64,000 bases of DNA, taken from positions 1-64,000 of the forward strand of contig NZ_JAMTDV010000066.1 in the NCBI RefSeq assembly GCF_023806565.1, read 5' to 3'. The stretch is from Accumulibacter sp. Its GTDB lineage: Bacteria > Pseudomonadota > Gammaproteobacteria > Burkholderiales > Rhodocyclaceae. Both the position numbers and the translations under genes were made by a program. Below, piece by piece: positions 56,673 through 64,000 of the stretch (positions are counted from its first letter, which is position 1; every line of letters starts with the position of its first letter). The notes under the pieces were generated by a model. It searched no databases and was not told the origin of the DNA. It saw nothing but the letters and a program-made list of their open reading frames with translations.

Positions 56673-58511
56673 ATGAACCAGACTGTTTCCCTAAATGCCC
56701 CCGATTACGTCAAACATGAAGGCCTGAAAAAATGGGTTGCCGAAATTGCGGCACTCACGGAGCCCGCCCAGGTGGTCTGGGCCGATGGCTCTCAGGAAGA
56801 GTACGACCGCCTGTGCGCCGAACTGGTCGAGGCCGGCACCTTCATTAAGCTCAAGAAGCGCAAGAACTCTTTCCTCGCATTCTCCGATCCTTCCGACGTC
56901 GCGCGCGTCGAAGACCGCACTTACATCTGCTCGGAGAAGAAGGAAGACGCCGGTCCGACCAACAACTGGGAAGACCCGAACAAGATGCGTGAAATTCTCG
57001 GTGGACTGTTCAAAGGTTGCATGCGGGGACGCACGATGTACGTCATCCCCTTCTCGATGGGACCGATCGGCTCGCCGATTGCCCAGATCGGCATCGAGAT
57101 CAGCGACAGCGCGTACGTCGTGGTCAACATGCGCATCATGACCCGCATGGGCAAGGACGTATTTCCCGTTCTCGGTACCGACGGCTCGTTCGTCCCTTGC
57201 GTGCACACGATCGGCGCACCGAAAGAGCCCGGGCAAAAGGATCCGCGCTGGCCGTGCAATCCAACCACCAAGTACATCGTCCACTATCCGGAGACCCGCG
57301 AAATCTGGTCCTACGGTTCCGGCTACGGTGGCAATGCCTTGCTCGGCAAGAAGTGCCTCGCTCTGCGCATCGCTTCCAACATGGCGCGTGACGACGGCTG
57401 GATGGCCGAACACATGCTGATCCTTGGCGTCGAATCGCCGGCGGGCAAGAAACACTACGTCGCCGCCGCTTTCCCGTCGGCTTGCGGCAAGACCAACTTC
57501 GCCATGCTCGTCCCGCCAAAGAGCTTGAGCGGCTGGAAAATCACGACGATCGGCGACGACATCGCGTGGATCAAGCCGCGCAAGGACCAGGACGGCGTCA
57601 CGCGCCTCTACGCCATCAATCCGGAAGCCGGCTTCTTCGGCGTCGCTCCCGGCACCAACGACAAGACGAACTTCAACGCGATGGCTTCGTTGTCCGAGAA
57701 TACGATCTTCACCAACGTCGCACTGACCGACGATGGCGACGTGTGGTGGGAAGGCATGGGTCCGCCGCCGGCACATGCCATCGACTGGCAGGGCAATGAC
57801 TGGACACCGGAAATCGCGAAGGAGAAGGGCACCAAGGCAGCGCACCCGAACTCCCGCTTCACCGCACCCGCCGCGCAATGCCCGTGCATCGACGAACAGT
57901 GGCAGAACCCGGAAGGCGTGCCGATCTCGGCTTTCCTTTTCGGGGGCCGTCGTGCGTCGACGGTGCCGCTGGTCTGCCAGACGCGTGACTGGGACCACGG
58001 CGTATACGCCGCGGCGACACTCGGTTCCGAGACGACCGCTGCCGCTTTCGGCCAGCAGGGCGTCGTTCGTCGTGACCCGTTTGCGATGCTCCCGTTCTGC
58101 GGCTACAACATGGCCGACTACTACAACCACTGGTTGAAGATGGGCAACGTGCCCGACAAGACGGTACCGATCTTCATGGTCAACTGGTTCCGCATGAACG
58201 AGAAGGGTGAATTTGCGTGGCCAGGCTTCGGCGACAACGCCCGCGTTCTCGAATGGATCATCGGACGCTGCGAAGGCACGGTTTCGGCGCGCGAGACGAC
58301 CCTCGGCTGGATGCCCAACTACGAGGATCTCGACTGGGCTGGCAGCGACTTTTCCAAGGAAGAGTTCGCCAATGTCACAAGCCTCGACAAGCAGGCGTGG
58401 CTGAACGAACTCGCCGGGGTCAAGGACTGGTTCGGCAAGATGGGAGACAAATTGCCCGGTAAGCTCGCCGACATTCGCGACAAGTTCGAGCAGGAATTCC
58501 AGGCAGCCTGA
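56673..58511 (+). CDS. pckG: phosphoenolpyruvate carboxykinase (GTP)
   Basis: Interconverts oxaloacetate and PEP with GTP/GDP. The 612 residues have the GTP-type signature [13 protein letters not shown] (P-loop), [18 protein letters not shown], and [14 protein letters not shown]; the mobile lid piece is [13 protein letters not shown]. The ATG at 56673 is chosen over the GTG three codons before. It is monocistronic, with a strong terminator 20 bases downstream. A full-length antisense frame exists but is not coding. Confidence 0.97.
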   Translation: MNQTVSLNAPDYVKHEGLKKWVAEIAALTEPAQVVWADGSQEEYDRLCAELVEAGTFIKLKKRKNSFLAFSDPSDVARVEDRTYICSEKKEDAGPTNNWEDPNKMREILGGLFKGCMRGRTMYVIPFSMGPIGSPIAQIGIEISDSAYVVVNMRIMTRMGKDVFPVLGTDGSFVPCVHTIGAPKEPGQKDPRWPCNPTTKYIVHYPETREIWSYGSGYGGNALLGKKCLALRIASNMARDDGWMAEHMLILGVESPAGKKHYVAAAFPSACGKTNFAMLVPPKSLSGWKITTIGDDIAWIKPRKDQDGVTRLYAINPEAGFFGVAPGTNDKTNFNAMASLSENTIFTNVALTDDGDVWWEGMGPPPAHAIDWQGNDWTPEIAKEKGTKAAHPNSRFTAPAAQCPCIDEQWQNPEGVPISAFLFGGRRASTVPLVCQTRDWDHGVYAAATLGSETTAAAFGQQGVVRRDPFAMLPFCGYNMADYYNHWLKMGNVPDKTVPIFMVNWFRMNEKGEFAWPGFGDNARVLEWIIGRCEGTVSARETTLGWMPNYEDLDWAGSDFSKEEFANVTSLDKQAWLNELAGVKDWFGKMGDKLPGKLADIRDKFEQEFQAA

Positions 58512-58530
58512 GTCGTAGCGCAGCCGCAAG

Positions 58531-58557
58531 AAGGCCGCCGGCGGGCGGCCTTTTTTC
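58531..58557 (+). terminator. Rho-independent terminator after pckG
   Basis: A stem of AAGGCCGCC and GGCGGCCTT with loop GGCG is followed by a run of six Ts. It lies 20 bases after the pckG stop. Confidence 0.9.
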
Positions 58558-58617
58558 GTTCGCCAGTGCGCCTTGTGGTTACACTGTATGTCCTGTTCGA
58601 AGCTTCCTCACCCACGC

Positions 58618-59778
58618 ATGCCAAACTTTCCCGCCAGCCGCCTCGCCAACATTTCCCCTTTTCATGTCATGGAGCTGATGTCGCGTGCCAAGGCGCTCGA
58701 GGCCGAGGGGCACGACGTGATTCACATGGAAATCGGCGAACCCGACTTTCCAACGCCCGCACCCATCGTGGCCGCAGCACAGGCAGCTCTGGAAAGCGGC
58801 CACGTGTTCTATACGCACGCGCTCGGCCTGCCCGACCTGCGTCAGGCCATCTCCGATTTCTATCGAACGCGTTACGGAATCACCGTTCCCGCCGCACGCA
58901 TCGCGGTCACCGCAGGTGCCTCCGGAGCGTTGCTGCTGGCCCTTGCCTGCCTGGCCGAACGTGACAGTGAATGGCTGCTCGGTGACCCGGGCTACCCGTG
59001 CAACCGGCACTTCGTGCGCAGCTTCGAAGGAGTTCCGGTCGGCCTTGCCGTCGGGCCGCGCGGCAATTTCCAGCCGACCGTGGATGATCTCGCCGCGCGC
59101 TGGAATGAGCGCACCGCCGGTGTTCTGCTCGCCTCGCCGGCAAATCCCACCGGCACCATGCTGGACGACTCGCAACTGGCAGCAATGGTGGAATTTATCC
59201 GCAAACGTCAGGGGCAACTGATCGTCGATGAGATCTATCACGGCCTCACCTACGAACGGGATGCGCAAAGCGCCCTGCAGTTCGGCGACGACATTTTCGT
59301 CGTGCAGAGCTTCTCCAAGTATTTCAACATGACTGGCTGGCGGCTCGGCTGGCTGGTCTTTCCCGAGCGCTTCGCCCGGGACATCGAAAAGCTCGCACAG
59401 AACCTTTTCATCTGCCCTTCGACGCCGGCGCAATGCGCAGCACTTGCCGCGTTCATACCGGCGACCATCGACATCCTCGAAACACGTCGCAGCGAATTCC
59501 GGCGCCGCCGCGACTTCCTCGCGCCGGCGCTCGAGAGACTCGGCTTCCGCCTCTCCGCCAAGCCCGAAGGCGCTTTCTACATTTACGCGGATTGCAGCGA
59601 ACTGACCGCAGACAGCGAGCGCTTTGCCCACGAATTGCTCCAGTCGGTTGGCGTCGCCGTCACTCCGGGCCTGGACTTCGGCACGAATTCGCCGCAAAAG
59701 CACCTGCGCTTTGCCTACACCACGAGCCTTGACCGCCTGAACGACGCGGTCGGTCGAATCCGCCATTTTCTCGACTGA
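58618..59778 (+). CDS. class I/II pyridoxal-phosphate aminotransferase
   Basis: A 386-residue PLP enzyme of the aspartate-aminotransferase fold. Features: YTHALGLPDLRQAISDFY, AGASGALLLAL (phosphate loop), SPANPTGTML, IVDEIYHGL, and the PLP Lys in SFSKYFNMTGWRLGW. The exact substrate cannot be told. The start may be the ATG at 58618, giving MPNFPASRLANISPFHVMEL, or the ATG at 58588; I prefer 58618 by family alignment. It follows the pckG terminator, so it must have its own promoter. Confidence 0.9.
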   Translation: MPNFPASRLANISPFHVMELMSRAKALEAEGHDVIHMEIGEPDFPTPAPIVAAAQAALESGHVFYTHALGLPDLRQAISDFYRTRYGITVPAARIAVTAGASGALLLALACLAERDSEWLLGDPGYPCNRHFVRSFEGVPVGLAVGPRGNFQPTVDDLAARWNERTAGVLLASPANPTGTMLDDSQLAAMVEFIRKRQGQLIVDEIYHGLTYERDAQSALQFGDDIFVVQSFSKYFNMTGWRLGWLVFPERFARDIEKLAQNLFICPSTPAQCAALAAFIPATIDILETRRSEFRRRRDFLAPALERLGFRLSAKPEGAFYIYADCSELTADSERFAHELLQSVGVAVTPGLDFGTNSPQKHLRFAYTTSLDRLNDAVGRIRHFLD

Positions 59779-59904
59779 ATACTTCCCTGGAGATCTCGGC
59801 GTTCGCAACATACGCCACGAGCCGAGGATTGAAACGTCTCCCGCTTTCCATTCCGGGATTGAACGACGAGCAATGACGGTTGGCGAAGGTGATTTGCCCA
59901 CCGA

Positions 59905-60495
59905 TCACGCATGGCGGGACACGACGCCCGGCAGCTGACCGAATCGCGCGAGCCGCCGCCATTCGAAGCGCGGACCGGGGTCTGTCTTCCGCCCGGGTGC
60001 AATGTCGCTATGCCCGGTCACCGCGGCAATCGGGTAGTGCGCACAGAGCAATCCAAGCAGCCGTTCGAGACAATCGTATTGCGCCAGGGCAAAGGGCAAC
60101 TCGTCGCAGCCCTCGAGCTCAATGCCGAGCGAAAAATCGTTGCAGCGCGACCGCCCCTGCCAGGTCGAGACGCCGGCGTGCCAGGCGCGTTCGCGGCATG
60201 AGACGAACTGAATCAATTCCCCGCTTCGCCGAATGAGAAAATGCGCCGATACGCGCAGTCCGGCGATCTGGGCGAAATACGGATGCGCGGTCGCTTCGAG
60301 TCGATTGGTGAACAGTTCAATGATGCCGTCACCGCCGAACTGCCCCGGTGGCAGGCTGATCGCGTGGACGACGATCAGCGAGACGATTTCGCCCAGCGGA
60401 CGGTCATCACAATTCGGCGATGCAATCCGTCTCACCCCGGTCAGCCAGCCATCCGAACCGACTGCGGCAATGGCAGCGTCGTGCGGGGCCTTCAT
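59905..60495 (-). CDS. ampD: 1,6-anhydro-N-acetylmuramyl-L-alanine amidase
   Basis: Cytosolic zinc amidase that recycles peptidoglycan fragments. The 196 residues show the zinc ligands in VVHAISLPP and in TGHSDIAPGRKTDPGP, where the last His and Asp match AmpD's C-terminal ligands. WHAGVSTWQGRSRCNDFSLG is also typical. Its ATG overlaps the pilR stop (ATGA), so it is coupled to the pilSR unit. Confidence 0.93.
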   Translation of the reverse strand: MKAPHDAAIAAVGSDGWLTGVRRIASPNCDDRPLGEIVSLIVVHAISLPPGQFGGDGIIELFTNRLEATAHPYFAQIAGLRVSAHFLIRRSGELIQFVSCRERAWHAGVSTWQGRSRCNDFSLGIELEGCDELPFALAQYDCLERLLGLLCAHYPIAAVTGHSDIAPGRKTDPGPRFEWRRLARFGQLPGVVSRHA

Positions 60496-61862
60496 TCCTC
60501 GATGCCAAGCCGCTCGATCCGGTAACGTAGCGAACGGAAGCTTACTCCGAGCAGCCTGGCCGCTGCCGTCCTGTTGAAGGAGGTCTTGTTGAGTGCGTCC
60601 AGGATCGTTTGCTTCTCGATACGGTTCAGGTAGTCATCGAGAGTCTCGCCGTCCCTGCCGACGCTATCGTTGGCCACCATCGGCGGTGCCAGTTGCAGGT
60701 CTTCCGCCAGCACCGCATCGTTGCTGCACAGCGCGGTCGCGCGTTCCAGGATATTCTCGAGCTCCCGCACGTTGCCGGGAAAGCTGTAGGCCTTGAGCGC
60801 TGCCATTGCCTGCGGATCGAGACGCGGCGGCTGCGTGCCACAGAGTCGTACCAGAATCGCCTGCACCAGAGCCTCGACATCCTCGTCGCGTTCGCGCAGC
60901 GGCGGCATCCTGAGTTCGATCACGTTTACCCGGTAATAGAGATCCTGGCGAAAGTTCCCAGCGTCGACACGATCCCTGAGCGAGCGGTGAGTTGCCGAGA
61001 TGATGCGGACGTCGATTGCTTCTTCGACCGTGCTGCCAACCCGGCGAACCTTCTTTTCCTGAATCGCGCGCAACAGCTTCACCTGCATCGGCAACGGCAG
61101 GTCGGCGATCTCGTCGAGAAACAGGGTCCCCCCCTGGGCGGCCTGAAAGAACCCTGCACGATCGTTCTCGGCCCCCGTGAAAGCCCCTTTCCGATAGCCG
61201 AAGAACTCGCTCTCCATCAGGCTTTCCGGAATCGCTCCGCAGTTCACGGGAACGAAGGGGGCAGCGCGGCGCGTGCTCTGGTCGTGGATCAGGCGCGCGG
61301 CCAGTTCCTTGCCGGTACCCGATTCACCCGAGATATAGACCGGCGCTTGGCTGCGCGCAAGCTTGTCGATGGTGACACGGACCTGTTCGATCGCTGGCGA
61401 GTGCCCGATCAACTGCGTAACGGAGCCCACCGATTCGTCTTCGCCCCCCCCCGCCCGGCGACGCGGCAGATTCAGTGCCGACTTGATCAGGCTGCGCAAT
61501 TGCTCCAGCGCCACGGGCTTGGCCAAGTAATCGAAGGCGCCGGCCTTCAGCGCAGCAACCGCATTCTGCGTACTGCCGAAAGCCGTGATCACCGCCACCG
61601 GCGTTTCTCCATAGCGCTCGACGATCAGGCGGACGACCTCCAGGCCCTCGCCGTCCGGCAAACGCATGTCGGTCAGGCATAGTTGATAGCGTCGCTGATC
61701 CAGCAGCCGCCGTGCCTCGAACAGGTTTGCCGCGAGGTCCGCCGAGACTCCCATGCGCGCCAGTGTCAGATCGAGAAGTTCCCGAATATCCGCCTCGTCG
61801 TCGACCACCAGCACACGCGCCAGTTCTCCGCGCGGACGCTTCTCCGCCTTGCCAGTCAGCAC
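60492..61862 (-). CDS. pilR: sigma-54-dependent response regulator of type IV pilus genes
   Basis: A 456-residue NtrC-type activator. The receiver (about 15-130) has [11 protein letters not shown] and TDMRLPDG. The AAA+ domain shows Walker [13 protein letters not shown], the sigma-54-contacting GAFTGA, and LDEIADLPL. The C-terminal Fis-type helix-turn-helix is [18 protein letters not shown]. The start is GTG at 61862, which overlaps the pilS stop by 7 bases; the frame runs open upstream through pilS, but this is the sensible beginning. A G9 tract codes the glycines between receiver and AAA+ (61444-61452). Confidence 0.93.
   Translation of the reverse strand: MLTGKAEKRPRGELARVLVVDDEADIRELLDLTLARMGVSADLAANLFEARRLLDQRRYQLCLTDMRLPDGEGLEVVRLIVERYGETPVAVITAFGSTQNAVAALKAGAFDYLAKPVALEQLRSLIKSALNLPRRRAGGGEDESVGSVTQLIGHSPAIEQVRVTIDKLARSQAPVYISGESGTGKELAARLIHDQSTRRAAPFVPVNCGAIPESLMESEFFGYRKGAFTGAENDRAGFFQAAQGGTLFLDEIADLPLPMQVKLLRAIQEKKVRRVGSTVEEAIDVRIISATHRSLRDRVDAGNFRQDLYYRVNVIELRMPPLRERDEDVEALVQAILVRLCGTQPPRLDPQAMAALKAYSFPGNVRELENILERATALCSNDAVLAEDLQLAPPMVANDSVGRDGETLDDYLNRIEKQTILDALNKTSFNRTAAARLLGVSFRSLRYRIERLGIEE
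61444..61452 (-). repeat. homopolymer tract G9 in the pilR linker
   Basis: Nine consecutive Gs on the coding strand code part of an Ala-Gly-Gly-Gly run between the receiver and AAA+ domain of PilR. It is one of two long G tracts in the pilSR unit. Confidence 0.85.
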
Positions 61863-63445
61863 CCGACGGCCCCCCCCAAGAGACAGAAATCGGCACCGGG
61901 CCCCGACCGCTGCAGGTCCAGTCGAGCTCCGTTTGCGTCGCACAGCTCGCGCGCAATGTACAGACCCAGGCCGGTACCCTGGTGATGCGTGGTGAAAAAA
62001 GGTTCGAAGATCTGCTCCCGGCAAGCCTCGTCGACGCCCTCGCCATCGTCGATCACGTGCACTTCGACCCGCCCTTCTGATCGGGCATCACGAACGAGAA
62101 CACGAACGCTGCCAGCCACCCGCCGGGAATGGCGAAGCGCGTTGGCCAGCAGGTTCCACAGCACTTGATGCAAATGCGAGCGATCGAAACAGAGGGTGGC
62201 CACTCCCGAACATTCGAGATGGATCGTGTCTGCCGGAAGCTGCTGCTTGCCCAGATACTCCTCGATCAGCGCAGGCAGAATCTCGCGCAGGTCGAGCAAT
62301 TCCCGACAACTGCGATCGCGGCGGCCGAGTTCCAGTACGTCCTTGACGATGCGTTCGAGTCGCTGCGCATTGTCCAGTACAATGCGCAACAGACGTTCAT
62401 GCAACTGCCCGCGCCGCTCCTCGCGAAGCAATTCACTGGCATGACTGATCGCCGACAGCGGATTGCGAATTTCGTGCGCTATGTTGGCGGTGAGCCGGCC
62501 CAGTGCCGCCAGTTTGATTTGCTGCGCCTGTTCCTGCAGGCGCCCCATGTCCTCGATGAACACCAGGACGTCGTTTTCCGTACTGGCGGTACGAACAAAG
62601 CGCGCTCGCAACTGCAGGCCGGTTACGGGTACCTTGACCAGTGCCGCTTCCTCGCGGGAGTCCCGACACCAGTCGCGGAATCCCTGCACGAGTTCGGGCG
62701 AACATTCACTCACTTCCCTGATGCCATTCAATCCCAACAGTTGCCGGGCGCGTGGATTGCTTTGTCTGGCTCGGCCATCGCGGCCAAGAACGAGCACTCC
62801 ATCCTGCATCTCCTCCAGCACGCGCTGGCTGATCACCGTCTGATTCTTCAGGTCAACGCCCCTTTGCTTGGCCAGCGCCTCGTTGGCAATCACTCGCCGC
62901 GCCAGCAAGCGCGCCAGGATTGCGACCGCGAAGAAGCCGGCGCTGAAGACTCCCGCATGGAAGAATCCGGCGGCATCGAAGTCGTTCTGCACTGCCCGGT
63001 AACTCTGCTCCAGCAAGACCGCAAGCGTCGCCATCGCCGCGTAGAACAGTACCAGGCGCCCCTCGCCGACCAGCCCGGCACCGGCCAAGGTCACCAGGAG
63101 CATGGACCCGAGACCACTGCCCAGGCCACCGCCGACATGAATGAGCATCGTCATCACCACCACGTCGACCATGACGCTGGCCGTCAGCTGCATGCTGGCA
63201 TGTTGACGATGACGATACGCCACGGCAGCGGCCACTGCCGTGCCGAGAAGGTATGCACCGGCGACCAGCAATTGCTGCAATCCCTGTTGCGGACCAAATA
63301 CGGGAAAAGCGGACGGATGGAGCAGCGCCGAAAAGAACAGCAGCGTGGCAACCGCCAGGCGGTAAAGATTGAAGTAGCGCAGCGACTTCCAGTGCGTCTC
63401 GGAGAAGCGCTCGTCACGAACCTCCGCGATGCTCGAATTGACCAC
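61856..63445 (-). CDS. pilS: sensor histidine kinase of type IV pilus regulation
   Basis: A 529-residue kinase. The N-terminal part has about six membrane segments (about residues 28-185), followed by a PAS domain (about 200-300). The dimerisation/phospho-acceptor helix is IAHEIRNPLSAISHASELL, and the ATP domain has LWNLLANALRHS, DDGEGVDEACREQIFEPFF and GTGLGLYIAREL. It is PilS by its order with PilR and by the membrane topology. Its stop overlaps the pilR start, and its last codons contain a G8 tract. The ATG follows the small upstream gene without a gap. Confidence 0.92.
   Translation of the reverse strand: MVNSSIAEVRDERFSETHWKSLRYFNLYRLAVATLLFFSALLHPSAFPVFGPQQGLQQLLVAGAYLLGTAVAAAVAYRHRQHASMQLTASVMVDVVVMTMLIHVGGGLGSGLGSMLLVTLAGAGLVGEGRLVLFYAAMATLAVLLEQSYRAVQNDFDAAGFFHAGVFSAGFFAVAILARLLARRVIANEALAKQRGVDLKNQTVISQRVLEEMQDGVLVLGRDGRARQSNPRARQLLGLNGIREVSECSPELVQGFRDWCRDSREEAALVKVPVTGLQLRARFVRTASTENDVLVFIEDMGRLQEQAQQIKLAALGRLTANIAHEIRNPLSAISHASELLREERRGQLHERLLRIVLDNAQRLERIVKDVLELGRRDRSCRELLDLREILPALIEEYLGKQQLPADTIHLECSGVATLCFDRSHLHQVLWNLLANALRHSRRVAGSVRVLVRDARSEGRVEVHVIDDGEGVDEACREQIFEPFFTTHHQGTGLGLYIARELCDANGARLDLQRSGPGADFCLLGGAVGC
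61870..61877 (-). repeat. homopolymer tract G8 at the pilS 3' end
   Basis: Eight consecutive Gs on the coding strand, in the codons for LGGA near the last residues of PilS, lie just before the pilR GTG start. See the matching finding for the frame consequence. Confidence 0.85.
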
Positions 63446-63679
63446 TCAAGCACCGTTGGAGCGGGAGTCGTGCAAATGCGCAGCGCAGCAATAATAGCGA
63501 CCGTCTACCAGGATACTCTCGCTGACCGGCTGATTGACACCACAGTAGGAACACTGGACCATCCGCTCGGCATCGCGTCGGCCGGCAGGAGGCGGCAAGG
63601 GGCCGCGCGCCGCCACCACTTTGCGCCAGACCCACCCAAAGAACCATGCCAGCCCGATGAGCAGCAGAAATTTCGTCAT
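63446..63679 (-). CDS. small membrane protein with C-terminal zinc-ribbon-like cysteines (PP0621 family type)
   Basis: A 77-residue protein with an N-terminal membrane helix (TKFLLLIGLAWFFGWVWRK) and a cysteine-rich end: CSYCGVNQPVSESILVDG and YYCCAAHLH, which make a possible metal-binding cluster. Similar small proteins precede pilS in other proteobacteria. The ATG at 63679 is chosen because it begins the helix; the frame extends upstream. It abuts pilS without a gap. The function is unknown. Confidence 0.8.
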   Translation of the reverse strand: MTKFLLLIGLAWFFGWVWRKVVAARGPLPPPAGRRDAERMVQCSYCGVNQPVSESILVDGRYYCCAAHLHDSRSNGA

Positions 63680-63852
63680 TGCCCGTGTAGTCGTGCGGAG
63701 CGCGCAAGCATAGCAGAAGCCCAGGCGAGCAGAGAATACGACCAAGCGCGATCTCGGAGCGACGGCAAATGGGGGGGACGCCAGAGCCGATGCAGCACCT
63801 GCAGGCGCCGCCGGTCGCGGAGGATCGGTGCGTAACGCGAAGCTGTAACGGT

Positions 63853-63929
<77 letters not shown>

Positions 63930-63979
63930 ACCGAAGCAGCGCCAGCGCTAATGACTTCTGGCGACCGCAAAGGAGCACA

Positions 63980-63985
63980 ATTCTA
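63980..63985 (-). promoter_or_regulatory. candidate -10 of tRNA-Pro
   Basis: The minus strand reads TAGAAT in the context TTGTTAGAATTG, about 50 bases upstream of the tRNA. The -35 would fall at or beyond the right edge, so it cannot be confirmed. Confidence 0.35.
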
Positions 63986-64000
63986 ACAAGGAATCCTTGT

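Noticed and set aside
56691..58529. 612-codon open frame antisense to pckG
   Set aside because: It mirrors the whole pckG gene, which has all catalytic motifs. Its Arg/His/Val-rich product has no domain. Long antisense frames are expected in GC-rich genes with strong third-position bias.
61863..62024. Upstream extension of pilR
   Set aside because: The frame is open through the end of pilS, but the extension is Arg-rich and overlaps the kinase domain; the GTG overlapping the pilS stop is a better start.

Overview
The window is GC-rich chromosomal DNA from a betaproteobacterium. Its gene order matches the Rhodocyclales, and the combination of GTP-type PEP carboxykinase beside MaeB, pntAB, type IV pili and many signalling proteins would suit a Candidatus Accumulibacter-like organism. 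That genus-level guess is inference from gene content; no 16S or marker comparison was possible. The DNA is almost entirely coding: 52 protein genes and one tRNA gene, mostly housekeeping. I saw no insertion sequences, phage genes or CRISPR arrays.

Layout. 0.2-4.0 kb (minus strand): glmU-glmS for UDP-GlcNAc synthesis, followed by a cyclic-nucleotide-binding protein. 4.4-10.5 kb (minus): gltB-gltD glutamate synthase, with a good promoter ahead of gltB. 11.1-14.1 kb (plus): pntA-pntB transhydrogenase ending in a clear terminator, then a two-CBS protein. 14.8-22.5 kb (minus): pilMNOPQ-aroK-aroB-dgt, the classic proteobacterial pilus/shikimate cluster. 22.7-29.1 kb: a secreted catalase-like protein, a small hypothetical protein, an amino-acid ABC importer and two unusual acetyltransferases. 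29.6-34.8 kb (plus): dusB-fis-purH-purD-hemF. 34.9-39.3 kb: hemC-hemD, a thiopurine-methyltransferase-like gene on the opposite strand, and algZ-algR. 39.3-42.0 kb (plus): argH and a Ser/Thr kinase fused to a cyclic-nucleotide-binding domain. 42.1-46.5 kb (minus): a lipoprotein gene and hemA-prfA-prmC-grxD. 46.6-51.1 kb (minus): a tightly packed trio of a small phosphate-binding-like protein, an outer-membrane barrel and a GGDEF/EAL protein. 51.4-56.3 kb (minus): pbpG, a patatin-like gene and maeB. 56.7-59.8 kb (plus): pckG and an aminotransferase. 59.9-63.7 kb (minus): a small zinc-ribbon-like membrane protein, pilS, pilR and ampD, then tRNA-Pro(CGG).

How the genes fit together. Two pilus modules are present: the alignment complex and secretin (pilMNOPQ) and the sigma-54 two-component regulators (pilSR). 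Heme synthesis is spread over hemA, hemC, hemD and hemF, each in a different transcription context. MaeB and PckG are divergent and sit at the C4/C3 junction, while PntAB and GltBD both involve NADPH. Cell-wall genes (glmU, glmS, pbpG, ampD) are scattered through the window.

The most interesting observations are: the substrate-binding-like/porin/GGDEF-EAL operon; a G8 tract at the pilS-pilR overlap where a one-base slip would fuse sensor and regulator; a G9 tract in the linker of pilR; and the kinase with a C-terminal cyclic-nucleotide domain. Start codons are inferred from family length, overlap geometry and visible Shine-Dalgarno sequences, and several are uncertain.
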